Positions 16,421 to 25,292 of a stretch of DNA of 64,000 nt are shown piece after piece. The stretch spans positions 1,116,001 to 1,180,000 of the forward strand of contig NZ_MRDM01000014.1 of assembly GCF_002008165.1 (NCBI RefSeq), written 5' to 3'. Source of the DNA: Rhizobium laguerreae. GTDB taxonomy: Bacteria; Pseudomonadota; Alphaproteobacteria; Rhizobiales; Rhizobiaceae. The notes below the pieces were generated by a model, which saw only the letters and a program-made list of their open reading frames with translations, was not told where the DNA came from and did not search any database. A program made the position numbers and the translations under genes. Each line of letters begins with the position of its first letter. Within the stretch, counting starts at the first letter, position 1.

Positions 16421-17605
16421 ATGCTGCAACGTCCGGCAAACACTTATAGCGGCGAGAGCTGGGCCAATGCCGCAGCCGCCGGAAACCTGCCTGAGAGGCT
16501 AGTGATCGTCACCGATGCCTGGCACCCGCAGGTCAACGGCGTCGTGCGCTCGATCGAGAACACCAACCGCGAACTGGCGAAGATGGGCGTCGAGGTTTCG
16601 ATGGTGACGCCGGAGCGCTTCAACAGCATCCCCTGCCCGACCTATCCCGAGATCCGCCTGTCGATCGCCAATTACCGCCGCATCGCCCGCGAGATCGAAA
16701 AGCACAATCCCTCCTACGTGCATATCGCCACCGAAGGCCCGTTGGGGCTGACCGCCCGCCGCTGGTGCCTGCGCAAGCGCATGCCCTTCTCGACCAGCTA
16801 TCACACCCGTTTTCCGGAGTATGTTTCCGCCCGCTTGCCCATCCCGCAGAGCTGGCTCTACGCCTTCGTGCGCTGGTTCCACAATGGCGGCGCCGGCTGT
16901 ATGGTGGCGACACCGAGCCTTGCCCGCGAGCTATCGGCGCGCGGCATCAAGAATCTGATGCCCTGGACCCGCGGCATTGATGCCACGCAGTTCCACCCCA
17001 TGCCGCTTGAAGACGAGCCCTTCGGCCTCCCTCGTCCGATCTTCATGACGGTCGGTCGCGTGGCGTTGGAAAAGAACTTGCCGGCCTTTCTCGATCTCGA
17101 CCTACCCGGTTCGAAGGTCGTCGTCGGCGACGGCCCGGCGCGCGCCGAGCTTGAAAAGCAATATCCCGACGTCTTCTTCACCGGCGTGCAGTTCGGCGAG
17201 GATCTGGCGAAAACCTATGCTCAGGCCGACGTCTTCGTCTTTCCCTCGCTCACCGACACCTTCGGCAACACCATCCTCGAAGCGCTGGCATCAGGCGTGC
17301 CGGTCGCAGCCTATCCGGTCACCGGCCCGCTCGACATCATCGGCGAGGATAGCGAAGTCGGGGCGCTCGACCAGAATCTGCAGGCCGCATGCCTTGCCGC
17401 CCTTTCCGCCTCCCGAGACAAGGCGCGCGAGCTCGCCATGCAATATTCCTGGGAAGCGGCGACGCTGCAGTTCATCAACAATATTCGCGCCGCCAACGGC
17501 GTCATCACACCGAAATGGAAGAGGGCCTGGCAATTTGCCACCAAGTCGCTTCCAAGAAGCAGAAAGCCCGGCGAAACCGCCGGGCCTGTCCCATCCGCAG
17601 ACTGA
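16421..17605 (+). CDS. Glycosyltransferase family 4 (GT-B) protein
   Basis: A GT-B glycosyltransferase, 394 aa from the ATG at 16421; a TTG at 16385 with GAGGGG upstream is an alternative and would add 12 residues. N-terminal acceptor domain: LVIVTDAWHPQVNGVVRSIENT, then HIATEGPLGLTARRWC and TSYHTRFPEYV. C-terminal nucleotide-sugar domain: MTVGRVALEKNLPAFL, VVVGDGPARAELE, and the E-x7-E type region DTFGNTILEALASGVPVAAYPVTGP. This pattern is that of the GT4 enzymes that make glycolipids (alpha-glycosyl-diacylglycerol) in alphaproteobacteria, including phosphate-starvation glycolipids in Agrobacterium; that role is inference. Single gene. Confidence 0.8.
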   Translation: MLQRPANTYSGESWANAAAAGNLPERLVIVTDAWHPQVNGVVRSIENTNRELAKMGVEVSMVTPERFNSIPCPTYPEIRLSIANYRRIAREIEKHNPSYVHIATEGPLGLTARRWCLRKRMPFSTSYHTRFPEYVSARLPIPQSWLYAFVRWFHNGGAGCMVATPSLARELSARGIKNLMPWTRGIDATQFHPMPLEDEPFGLPRPIFMTVGRVALEKNLPAFLDLDLPGSKVVVGDGPARAELEKQYPDVFFTGVQFGEDLAKTYAQADVFVFPSLTDTFGNTILEALASGVPVAAYPVTGPLDIIGEDSEVGALDQNLQAACLAALSASRDKARELAMQYSWEAATLQFINNIRAANGVITPKWKRAWQFATKSLPRSRKPGETAGPVPSAD

Positions 17606-17611
17606 TTGGTT

Positions 17612-17875
17612 TTACTTGTGAAGAGCGCTGCGAAGCGTCTCATTGGCGACCGCAATCGCGCTGCGCGTGGCAGGCGTTTCGGCAATGGCGTTCAGCAGCA
17701 CGAAATCGTGGATCGTGCCATTGTAGCGCATTGACGTGACGCGGACACCGGCCTGGGCTGAGCTTGCGGGCATAGGCCTCGCCTTCGTCACGCAGCACGT
17801 CGTTCTCGTCGACGATGACCAGCGCCGGCGCCGACGGCGGAAGCTGCCAGGAGTGCTGCTGCGGAAACTGCGGTC
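17612..17875 (-). pseudogene. Frameshifted C-terminal remnant of an alpha/beta-hydrolase esterase
   Basis: Read on the minus strand, one frame (about 17870 to 17760) gives PPSAPALVIVDENDVLRDEG and AYARKLS; another frame (about 17757 to 17612) continues QAGVRVTSMRYNGTIHDF and FLLNA-like VLLNAIAETPATRSA. Joined, they form the C-terminal third of an acetyl-esterase (HSL family), with the catalytic Asp (DENDVLRDEG) and His (GTIHDF). One extra C near 17755-17762 breaks the frame, and the N-terminal two thirds, including the Ser motif, are gone, replaced by the divergent ohrR-like gene. A decayed gene, not a product. Confidence 0.75.
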
Positions 17876-17878
17876 TTG

Positions 17879-18331
17879 ATGGTCGACATTGTCTTGCAGG
17901 ACCAGCTGAAGCTCGACAATTTCATCTGCTTCGCCGTCTATACGGTAAGGCACGCGTTAAATCGCGTCTACAAGCCGCTTCTCGACACGCTCGGCCTCAC
18001 TTATCCGCAATATCTCGCCATGGTCGCGCTGTGGGAGCGGGATGGCCAGACCGTCGGCGGCCTCGGCGAAAAGCTCTTCCTGGAATCGAGCACGCTGATC
18101 CCCTTGCTCAAACGCCTGGAAACCGCCGGTTATGTCAGCCGCGAACGCAGCAAGGACGACGAACGTGTCGTGGTGCTTCGGCTGACGGACGAAGGCAAGC
18201 GCCTCAAGGAAAAGGCGATCGGCATCCCCGGCTGCATCGCCGCCGCCAGTGGTCGCGACGCAGTCGACCTCACCCGCCTCCAGGCGGAAATAGTGGCGCT
18301 GCGTGAGGCGCTGAACCGAAGCGTGGCTTAG
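17879..18331 (+). CDS. MarR-family regulator of the OhrR type
   Basis: Winged-helix repressor, 150 aa, beginning with ATG at 17879 (an adjacent TTG at 17876 is possible). The N-terminal KLDNFICFAVYTVRHALNRVYKPLL carries the single reactive Cys (about residue 17) that senses organic hydroperoxides in OhrR proteins, and the DNA-binding part reads LTYPQYLAMVALWERDGQTVGGLGEKLFLESSTLIPLLKRLE, very close to OhrR. Second-Cys type resolving residues are not obvious except C near residue 119 (GCIAAA). OhrR normally sits beside ohr, an organic hydroperoxide reductase; here the neighbour is only a decayed esterase, so its target must be elsewhere. Confidence 0.8.
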   Translation: MVDIVLQDQLKLDNFICFAVYTVRHALNRVYKPLLDTLGLTYPQYLAMVALWERDGQTVGGLGEKLFLESSTLIPLLKRLETAGYVSRERSKDDERVVVLRLTDEGKRLKEKAIGIPGCIAAASGRDAVDLTRLQAEIVALREALNRSVA

Positions 18332-18426
18332 ATTGCCGGATAGCTATCACAGTGCCAGTGATACTGCCGGGCAGAGGGGTGACCGCACGACGTGCGTCAG
18401 AACTCTCCAATCACAGTAAGCCCAAC

Positions 18427-19848
18427 CTACGTCCGCCTCTTCTTGCCTTCGAACGGATTGTCAGGCGAGCGGAAATGGATGCGGATCGGCACGCTCGGCA
18501 TGTCGAAATCCGCGCGCAAGCCATTGATCAGATAGCGCGTATAGGATTCCGGCAGCGCATCCGACCGGGTGCAGGAGATCATGAAGGCCGGCGGGCGGGC
18601 CTTGACCTGCGTCATGTATTTCAGCTTGATGCGGCGGCCGGAAACGGCCGGTGGCGGATGCTGGATCTGCTGCGTCTCCAGCCAGCGGTTGAGCCGCGCC
18701 GTCGAAATGCGCTTGTTCCAGACCTTGTCGGTATCGATGATCGCCTGCATCAGCTTGTCGAGCCCCCAGCCGGTCTGGCCGGAGATCGGCACGGCGCGGA
18801 TGCCGCGCGCCTGCGGCAGCAGCCGGTCAGTCTTTTCGCGCAGATCCGCAAGCACCGCCTGCCGATCTTCGATCATGTCCCACTTGTTGAAGGCGAGCAC
18901 GGCGGCGCGGCCCTCGCGCAGCACGAGGTCGACGATCTGCAGGTCCTGCTTCTCGAAGGGGATCGTGGCATCGAACACGATGACGACGGTTTCGGCGAAG
19001 CGGATGGCGCGCAATGCGTCGGCAACCGAAAGCTTCTCCAGCTTCTCGATCACCCGTGCCTTGCGGCGCATGCCGGCCGTGTCGAACATCTTGATGATGC
19101 GGCCGCGCCAGTCCCATTCGACCGAGATGGAATCGCGAGTGATACCCGCTTCCGGTCCCGTCAGCAGCCGATCCTCGCCGAGGAAGCGGTTAATCAGCGT
19201 CGACTTGCCGGCATTCGGCCGCCCGACGATCGCCACGCGCAACGGCTTCGTATCATCATAGGTCGGCTCTTCGTCCTCGTCGCCCTCGTCTGATGATTGC
19301 GGAATGTCGACGTCGGTAACCGCCACATCCTCTTTCTCGGGATAGGCACGGTCCTCGCCGATCGCCGCGACGATCGCATCGCGCAGGTCGAGCATGCCCT
19401 GCCCATGCTCTGCCGAAATCGGCGTCGGCTCGCCGAGCCCGAGCGTATAGGCGTCGTAGAAACCGCTGTCGGAACCGCGCGCTTCGGATTTGTTGGCGAC
19501 GAGCACCACCGGCTTGCCACGCCGGCGCAGCATTTCGGCAAGGTCGGTATCGACGGGCGTCAATCCGCTCTTGGCGTCGACGACGAAAAGCGAAAGATCC
19601 GCCTCGTCGATCGCCGCTTCGGTCTGCGCCCGCATCCGGCCCTGCAGGCTTTCCGCGTCGGCCTCTTCCAGACCAGCCGTGTCGATGATCGTGAAGGTCA
19701 AGCCCATCAGCCGCGCATCGCCCGGCCGGCGGTCGCGGGTAACACCCGGCGTGTCATCGACAAGCGCCAGCTTCTTGCCTACCAGCCGGTTGAAAAGTGT
19801 CGACTTGCCGACATTCGGACGACCGACGATCGCGACCGTGAAACTCAT
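18427..19848 (-). CDS. der: Ribosome-assembly GTPase Der (EngA)
   Basis: Essential double GTPase for 50S ribosome maturation, 473 aa. Two tandem G domains: the first with GRPNVGKST at residue 8 and DTAGLEEA, the second with GRPNAGKST near residue 210 and DTAGMRRKARV, each followed by NKSE / NKWD specificity motifs; a KH-like C-terminal domain contains PPAVSGRRIKLKYMTQ and ends ENPFEGKKR-like DNPFEGKKRR. An acidic linker (DEGDEDEEP) between the two G domains is typical of alphaproteobacteria. It follows the TPR-protein gene by 18 bases and is probably cotranscribed with it. Confidence 0.96.
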   Translation of the reverse strand: MSFTVAIVGRPNVGKSTLFNRLVGKKLALVDDTPGVTRDRRPGDARLMGLTFTIIDTAGLEEADAESLQGRMRAQTEAAIDEADLSLFVVDAKSGLTPVDTDLAEMLRRRGKPVVLVANKSEARGSDSGFYDAYTLGLGEPTPISAEHGQGMLDLRDAIVAAIGEDRAYPEKEDVAVTDVDIPQSSDEGDEDEEPTYDDTKPLRVAIVGRPNAGKSTLINRFLGEDRLLTGPEAGITRDSISVEWDWRGRIIKMFDTAGMRRKARVIEKLEKLSVADALRAIRFAETVVIVFDATIPFEKQDLQIVDLVLREGRAAVLAFNKWDMIEDRQAVLADLREKTDRLLPQARGIRAVPISGQTGWGLDKLMQAIIDTDKVWNKRISTARLNRWLETQQIQHPPPAVSGRRIKLKYMTQVKARPPAFMISCTRSDALPESYTRYLINGLRADFDMPSVPIRIHFRSPDNPFEGKKRRT

Positions 19849-19866
19849 ATCTTGTCCTTAACGCGA

Positions 19867-20550
19867 TCAGCCCTGAGCGGCGGGCGCCTTGCCGGATGCG
19901 GTAATCAGATCAAGCATCATATGGGCGCGATTGGCAACATTGCGTGGGCTGTCGGCATCGTCGACGATCGACTGGAACCACTGCCGCGCCTGCGCCATGT
20001 TGCCGGCTTTGTAAGCGGCAAGGCCGAGTGCCTCGCGCGCCGAATGACGGAAGGCGTTGCCCGGAACGGCCATTTCCTCGATCGCCGCCGAAACCTGTTC
20101 GTAAGTGCCGTTCTCGATGAGCAGCCAGCCGGCGCGCATCTTGGCGGCATCGCGCACGGCAGCCGGAATGGCATTGTCCTTGCCGATCTCGTTGAAGGCG
20201 GCGATTGCCGCGGCGGTATCACCCTTCTGCACCTGAACGGTCGCGGCCCGCATGCGCGCCAGCACCGGGTAGGCACCATGGCCTTCCTTCTCAAGCTTGT
20301 CGAGCGCGGCCAGCGCCTCGTCGTTCTTGTTCTCGTCGGCTAGCTTCATTGCCGCCAGAAACTGGTCGCCGGTGCCGGAGGAGCGGTTGTCGTCCCAATA
20401 GTCGTAGAGAACCTTGCCGGCGGTACCGACGACGATCAGGATGGCGACGACGACGATATAGCGGCCGAACCGGCGCCAGACGCCCTTCATCTGGTCAGAC
20501 CGCAATTCCTCATTGACTTCACGGATGAAGCTGTCGTCGTTGAATGCCAT
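19867..20550 (-). CDS. YfgM-like membrane-anchored TPR protein
   Basis: A 227-aa protein beginning MAFNDDSFIREVNEELRSDQMKGVWRRFG, one membrane segment (about residues 24-45, YIVVVAILIVVGTAGKVLY), then helical repeats facing the periplasm (tetratricopeptide-like, DUF2133/YfgM family). YfgM-type proteins associate with the secretion machinery and envelope chaperones. The ATG at 20550 is used; the frame opens at 20589 but the extra residues lack support. It is directly upstream of der; the bamB gene that usually separates yfgM from der in gammaproteobacteria is absent here. Confidence 0.85.
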   Translation of the reverse strand: MAFNDDSFIREVNEELRSDQMKGVWRRFGRYIVVVAILIVVGTAGKVLYDYWDDNRSSGTGDQFLAAMKLADENKNDEALAALDKLEKEGHGAYPVLARMRAATVQVQKGDTAAAIAAFNEIGKDNAIPAAVRDAAKMRAGWLLIENGTYEQVSAAIEEMAVPGNAFRHSAREALGLAAYKAGNMAQARQWFQSIVDDADSPRNVANRAHMMLDLITASGKAPAAQG

Positions 20551-20653
20551 TCTCGTCTCCGGCCGCGGAAATACCCATACACCATGCAAAACGCATATTG
20601 TCGGGCCTTCTACTCCATTTTGCAGCCGTTGTAAGGGGGATGTGAAAGATTCG

Positions 20654-21238
20654 TCAGATGACGAGCGGCGAAACGCCGATCAACCATTCGTGCAGCTTCC
20701 AGATGATCAGCGCCCAGACGACGATGCCGATGATGATGGCATAGAGGTCGTACTTGGCCGAGACGAACGGTCGGAGCGTGATCTCGCCCGCCCGCTGCCG
20801 CCGCTTCAAGGAAATGCGCAGGATAACGCCCCAGGCGAGAAAGGCGGCAAACAGCAGAACCGACGACGTCTCGCCATTGGCGAGCAGGTGCGCCAGTGCC
20901 CAGATCTTCACCGACAGCACCATCGGATGTTTTGTCTTGGTCGCGATATGCCCCGCCGGCAGCAGCGAGGCGACGAGACAGATCATCGCGATCAGCATCA
21001 GCGTGATTGCGATATGCGCCATCCAGACCGGTGGATTGTAAAGCGTTCCGGTCACCTGCCGCGCCTGCCCAAAGCCGTAGATCAATAGGATCAGTGTGGC
21101 TATGCTGGCAATCGAATAGGCCGCCCGCCAGCCCTTCTCGCCGAGGCTTGCGATCATCGAACGGCGAAAGTCCGGCACCAGCACCCGCACCAGATGCACC
21201 CCGAGGAAAAGTATGATGCCGACGATAAGCAATGTCAT
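20654..21238 (-). CDS. NnrU family membrane protein
   Basis: Integral membrane protein of 194 aa with about five segments; it begins MTLLIVGIILFLGVHLVRVL. The NnrU signatures FLGVHLVRVLVPDFR, YNPPVWMAHIAITLMLIA and KHPMVLSVKIWALAHLLANGE are seen. NnrU proteins are linked to nitrite/nitric oxide respiration in some bacteria but are also widespread outside denitrification loci, and no denitrification gene occurs here, so the role is open. Related in fold to isoprenylcysteine methyltransferase-like and MAPEG-type membrane proteins. Confidence 0.85.
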   Translation of the reverse strand: MTLLIVGIILFLGVHLVRVLVPDFRRSMIASLGEKGWRAAYSIASIATLILLIYGFGQARQVTGTLYNPPVWMAHIAITLMLIAMICLVASLLPAGHIATKTKHPMVLSVKIWALAHLLANGETSSVLLFAAFLAWGVILRISLKRRQRAGEITLRPFVSAKYDLYAIIIGIVVWALIIWKLHEWLIGVSPLVI

Positions 21239-21359
21239 TGCGGATCCCTTCCGTGCCGTTTGTCATGGCTTACCGGCTGGCGCGAAAAAATGCCAGCGCG
21301 ACCGCAGCTTCGCCGCAATTCTATCGGAGGGAAACCGCGAACAAATTGTCGCGGTGCCC

Positions 21360-22346
21360 ATGTCTCGTTCCCTCCTCTCCGCCTGCCTTTCTGTTTCGCT
21401 CCTCGTTCCGGCAATTGCAGAGGCGGCCGACCGGCCGAAACAGCTCGTCATCATTTCCTTCGACGGCGCCCACGACAACGCGCTGTGGCTGAAGAGCCGC
21501 GAGATGGCAGCGAAAAACGGCGCCCATTTCACCTATTTCCTCTCCTGCACTTTCCTGATGAACGAGGCGGCGAAAAAGGCCTATCAGGCGCCGCACCAAA
21601 AACGCGGAAAATCCAATGTCGGCTTCGCCCAGAGCGACGACGAGATCCGCGAGCGCCTCGGCAATATCTGGCACGCCCATCTCGAAGGACATGACATATC
21701 GAGCCATGCCTGCGGCCACTTCGACGGCCGCCTCTGGAGCGAGGCCGACTGGTCGGCCGAGTACGCCACCTTTCATGCGACATTGAAAAACGCCTGGAAG
21801 AGCGTCGATCTCAAGGCACCGGCCGGCTGGCAGGATCTGGTCGATCACGGCATTAAGGGCTTTCGCGCGCCCTACCTCTCCGCGACGGCTGGCGCCGATA
21901 TGATCACCGCCGAAAAGAAGGCGGGCTTCACCTATGATGCGAGCCTCGTCACCAAGGGACCGGCAATGCCTGTCGAGGAAGACGGCATCATCCGCTTCGG
22001 CCTGCCGCTGATCCCCGAAGGCCCGAATGACAAGCCGATCATCGGCATGGACTACAATCTCTTCGTCCGCCATTCCAAGGGTGAGGAGGATACGGCCGAT
22101 TCCGCGGAATTCGAGGAGCGCGCCTATGCCGCCTTCAAGGAGGCTTTCGACAAGCAATATGCCGGCGCCCGCATCCCGCTGCAGCTCGGCTTCCACTTCG
22201 TCGAAATGAACGGCGGCGCCTACTGGCGCGCCCTCGACCGACTGGTCAGCGACGTCTGCAACCGGGTTGACGTCGCCTGCGTCAGCTATTCGGAAGCGAT
22301 CCCGATGATCGAGGCGCGCGGGAAATTGCAGACGTCGGGTCTCTGA
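21360..22346 (+). CDS. Secreted polysaccharide deacetylase family protein
   Basis: A 328-aa exported protein; the signal peptide is about residues 1-22 (SRSLLSACLSVSLLVPAIAEA). The catalytic domain shows FDGAHDNALW (the family TFDDG motif, here SFDGAHD), HLEGHDISSHACGHFDG (the H-x-x-S/T-H motif, His pair) and GFRAPYLSATAG (R-A-P motif), as expected of NodB-fold carbohydrate esterases. The start at 21360 is selected because it opens the signal peptide; the frame extends to 21213 without support. The substrate, probably a cell-wall or capsular polysaccharide, is unknown. Confidence 0.83.
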   Translation: MSRSLLSACLSVSLLVPAIAEAADRPKQLVIISFDGAHDNALWLKSREMAAKNGAHFTYFLSCTFLMNEAAKKAYQAPHQKRGKSNVGFAQSDDEIRERLGNIWHAHLEGHDISSHACGHFDGRLWSEADWSAEYATFHATLKNAWKSVDLKAPAGWQDLVDHGIKGFRAPYLSATAGADMITAEKKAGFTYDASLVTKGPAMPVEEDGIIRFGLPLIPEGPNDKPIIGMDYNLFVRHSKGEEDTADSAEFEERAYAAFKEAFDKQYAGARIPLQLGFHFVEMNGGAYWRALDRLVSDVCNRVDVACVSYSEAIPMIEARGKLQTSGL

Positions 22347-22381
22347 AGAGCCAATTATCTGGACGAACCGACGTGCCGTGC

Positions 22382-22506
22382 GGCCCCCTCATCCGCCTGC
22401 CGGCACCTTCTCCCCGCTGGGGAGAAGAGATTCGTTGCGACGCTGCGATTCCCCCTTCTACCCGGCGGGGAGAAGGTGCCCGATGGGGCGGATGAGGGGC
22501 CCCCCA
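22382..22506. repeat. Palindromic intergenic element, family B copy 1
   Basis: Outer arms GGCCCC..CTCATCCGCC and GGCGGATGAGGGGCC (22382-22397 and 22488-22503) enclose inner dyads made of CACCTTCTCCCCGCTGGGGAGAAG and GGCGGGGAGAAGGTGCC. It lies between two convergent genes (polysaccharide deacetylase and bacA), where it could act as a bidirectional terminator. Closely similar to the element at 34468-34590. Confidence 0.75.
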
Positions 22507-22552
22507 AAGCGCAAACGTTCCGATTGCTCGCATATCCCCTACCCCTCAGCCA

Positions 22553-23818
22553 TCAACCGTCAGCGTGCACGACGCCCGTCTCACGCTCCAGGTAGCGCTG
22601 GTCAATCTCCGGCAACGGCTCGTCGTCGATTGCCGCCTCGAAGGCCTTGAGGCGTTTGTGGATCGAGAGCAGTTCGATGATCGTCGTCCAGGAGTTGACG
22701 AGATATTGGAACGAATTGCTGACCTGTCCGAAGGCGGTCGAGATCTGCTGGAAGATACCATAGGTGATCGTGCCCGCCACGATCGTCGGCACCAGCATGA
22801 AGACCACGAAGAGCGCGTCGGCCTGGATATAGAAATAACGGGCGACATTGAAATACATGTAGTGGAAATACATGCGGTAATAGTTCCGGCGAACATTGCC
22901 GAAGAGCTCTCTGACGGTCAGCGGCTCAGCCCGTTCCGCATGGTCCTCGCCATAGACCAGCTCCTTGCGATATGCCGCTTCGACGCGCTGGTTGCGAAAA
23001 TTCAGCCCCGGCAGCTTGACGCCGGCGATCGCCAGCAGGAGCGTCCCGAACGCCGACCAGAACAGCGCCAGCCAGAAGAGCGAATTCGCCACCGGCCCGA
23101 TGAACGGCAGTTCGGTCACGTAATGCGACAGCGCCAGAAGGATTGGGAGGAATACCACGAGCGTCATCACCGAGTTGATGAGGCTGATACCAAGACCTTC
23201 GAGCGTGCTCGAAAAGCGCATCGTATCTTCCTGAACACGCTGGGAGGCACCTTCGATGTGACGAAGCTTTTCCCACTTCGACATATAGAAATTGTTCATC
23301 GCCGTTCGCCAGCGGAAGATGTAATGGCTGGTGAAGAAGTCAGTCATGATCGATACGAACATGCTGAGGAATGCGATCTGGCAGAAGACCCACATCAGGC
23401 TGTAAAAATTGTCGACGGAAATGCCTGGCTGTTTGGACAATGCGTTCTGCAGGAGGTCGCCAAAGGGCCGGCGCCAGTTGTTGATCACAACGCTGATCTG
23501 GACGCCGAAGTAGGTCACGAAGATGATCAGTGCCGAACCCCAGATCGACCAAATCTTCCAGGGGTGGTTCCGCGCCTTCAGATGCCATGCGCCGCAGAAG
23601 ATCACCGCCGACAGAAGGAAATAGCCGTAGAACCAGACATTTTCGGGCAGCAGGAAGAAGGAGAGATCGATCGGCTGCTGCTCTTCAGGAACTGATGCAA
23701 AACCGAGAGAAGCACCAAGACCAGCGGCGAAGAAATACCAGCCAAAAATCGCAGCCAGCGTCCAGATTACGAGCGAAGTAAAGAACGCTTTTGGCTGAGG
23801 GAAGAAGGAATGAAACAC
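22553..23818 (-). CDS. bacA: BacA/SbmA-family peptide transporter
   Basis: Inner-membrane protein, 421 aa from the GTG at 23818 (VFHSFFPQPKAFF), which fits the usual BacA N-terminus and has AGGAAAG upstream; the frame also opens at a GTG at 23866. About seven membrane segments, with characteristic stretches ENVWFYGYFLLSAVIF, WRRPFGDLLQNALS, FRWRTAMNNFYMSKW, EGASQRVQEDTMRFS and YRKELVYGEDH. Proton-driven SbmA/BacA transporters import peptides and other compounds; in rhizobia BacA is needed for bacteroid survival against host antimicrobial peptides and for very-long-chain fatty acid modification of lipid A. Single gene, convergent with the deacetylase gene across a palindromic element. Confidence 0.85.
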   Translation of the reverse strand: MFHSFFPQPKAFFTSLVIWTLAAIFGWYFFAAGLGASLGFASVPEEQQPIDLSFFLLPENVWFYGYFLLSAVIFCGAWHLKARNHPWKIWSIWGSALIIFVTYFGVQISVVINNWRRPFGDLLQNALSKQPGISVDNFYSLMWVFCQIAFLSMFVSIMTDFFTSHYIFRWRTAMNNFYMSKWEKLRHIEGASQRVQEDTMRFSSTLEGLGISLINSVMTLVVFLPILLALSHYVTELPFIGPVANSLFWLALFWSAFGTLLLAIAGVKLPGLNFRNQRVEAAYRKELVYGEDHAERAEPLTVRELFGNVRRNYYRMYFHYMYFNVARYFYIQADALFVVFMLVPTIVAGTITYGIFQQISTAFGQVSNSFQYLVNSWTTIIELLSIHKRLKAFEAAIDDEPLPEIDQRYLERETGVVHADG

Positions 23819-23941
23819 GGGGAGCTTGCTTTCCTGAACTGTGAGTCTCGGGAGTTCGTCGAACACTGATTGTGCCGGAAACTAAGGCAGTTCGAAGGAC
23901 GCAGCAATGGGTTCAGCCGATTGTTACGGAGTTGTAACCGG

Positions 23942-25126
23942 TTAAGCAATTTTCTTGATCACCGGCATCACCAGCGCTGCGCAGGCGACAAGTGCCACGG
24001 CGGCGATCATCGTGGGCACGGTGAAGCTGCCCGTGCGCTCAGCGATCCAGCCGGCAACAACAGGCCCGACGATCTGGCCGACACCGAAGGCGGCCGTCAT
24101 CATCGCCAGGATCCGCCGCGGACTGTCAGGCGAAAGCTTGCGGCCGATCTGCAGCCCAAAAGCAGTAATCGCCAGGAACGTCGCCCCGAACAGCGCCCCG
24201 CCGATCAGCGGTGCGGCAGAAGGCGGTAGCGCCACCGTCGCAAGCACCCCGGCGGCCTCGACCAGAAGGGCTGCGACGTAGACGCCCCCAAGCCCGAGCG
24301 GCTTGACCAGCGGCTTCCAGGCAAACAGCGCCACCGCAGCCGTCAGGCCGGCGATGAACCAGCAGAGGAATTCGACGAAGGGTCCCGTTGCAGAAAGACG
24401 TGCGATGGTCACGAGGAAGGTCGCGGTGATGACGTAGCCGAAGCCGAACAGGCCGTAGGACAGCGTCAGCAGCACCATCGGCCGGTTCCAGACCAGCGCC
24501 GGCTCCTTGCCCGTCTGCGCCGATTGCGCCGGCGCCGACGGCAATAGCAGGAAGACGACGACGAGGCTTGCCGCGCAGTAGAGCGCCCCGCCAATCCAGT
24601 CGGCGCGCCAACCGCCCGGCCCGTCGTGAAAGGCAAGTCCGATCAGCAGCACCATGACCGAAGAAAGCGCAATACCTGCCCCCGGCCCGCCGAAATGTGC
24701 CGCCTGCACATGGTCGTTGCCGGCAGCAGCCCCGTGGCTGAGCACGATCGACGAGGTGAAGACCATCGCAAAAGCGCTGGCGATGCCGGCCAGGAAGCGA
24801 ATGATGGCAAAGACGGCGACAGAATCGGTGGCGGCCATGGCGGCAAGCAGTATCGCGGTTGCCAGCAGCGACAGCAGCGCCACCAGCCGTTCACGTCCGG
24901 TCGCCCAGCCATAGGCGGCAAGCACAGCACCGACGAGATAACCGACAAAATTCGCCGATGCGATGAAGCCGGCATCTGCCGCCGAAAGCGGCACACCGGT
25001 GATCATACCGGGCAGGATCGGCGTGTAGGAGAAGCGCCCGAAGCCCATGGCAGCAGCCATGGCAACGGCACCGGCAGCGGCGGTGGAGACGAGGTTCGGT
25101 GGGGAGTTTCGGGTGCGGGCGAGCAT
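23942..25126 (-). CDS. YbfB/YjiJ family MFS transporter
   Basis: Major facilitator protein, 394 aa, about twelve membrane segments. The N-terminal AAAGAVAMAAAMGFGRFSYTPILPGM and the following NFVGYLVGAVLAAY are typical of the YbfB/YjiJ family (MFS_4). A drug or metabolite efflux role is likely but the substrate is unknown. It is divergent from a PadR-family regulator gene across 166 bases holding a repeated operator-like sequence, so PadR control of this pump is a reasonable guess. The ribosome site is weak. Confidence 0.83.
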   Translation of the reverse strand: MLARTRNSPPNLVSTAAAGAVAMAAAMGFGRFSYTPILPGMITGVPLSAADAGFIASANFVGYLVGAVLAAYGWATGRERLVALLSLLATAILLAAMAATDSVAVFAIIRFLAGIASAFAMVFTSSIVLSHGAAAGNDHVQAAHFGGPGAGIALSSVMVLLIGLAFHDGPGGWRADWIGGALYCAASLVVVFLLLPSAPAQSAQTGKEPALVWNRPMVLLTLSYGLFGFGYVITATFLVTIARLSATGPFVEFLCWFIAGLTAAVALFAWKPLVKPLGLGGVYVAALLVEAAGVLATVALPPSAAPLIGGALFGATFLAITAFGLQIGRKLSPDSPRRILAMMTAAFGVGQIVGPVVAGWIAERTGSFTVPTMIAAVALVACAALVMPVIKKIA

Positions 25127-25236
25127 GCCCGTGTTTATCGCGCTGCAGCACCGGCATCACAATCAAGTAATTCTGATCGATCGATCAATTTCCCGAAACG
25201 TCGGAAAATTTCTCCCCTCTTAAAAAGAATTATCTT

Positions 25237-25278
25237 ACGATATATGTTTTACGACATAGTCAACGATACATCTAACGA
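25237..25278. promoter_or_regulatory. Candidate PadR operator with phased ACGA repeats
   Basis: Four ACGA motifs at 25237, 25251, 25263 and 25275 spaced 14, 12 and 12 bases apart. TATGT-N6-ACATA (25243-25258) is a dyad similar in style to the ATGT/ACAT sites bound by PadR proteins. It lies just upstream of the PadR start and in the promoter gap of the divergent MFS gene. Confidence 0.5.
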
Positions 25279-25292
25279 TGAAAGGAAAAGTC

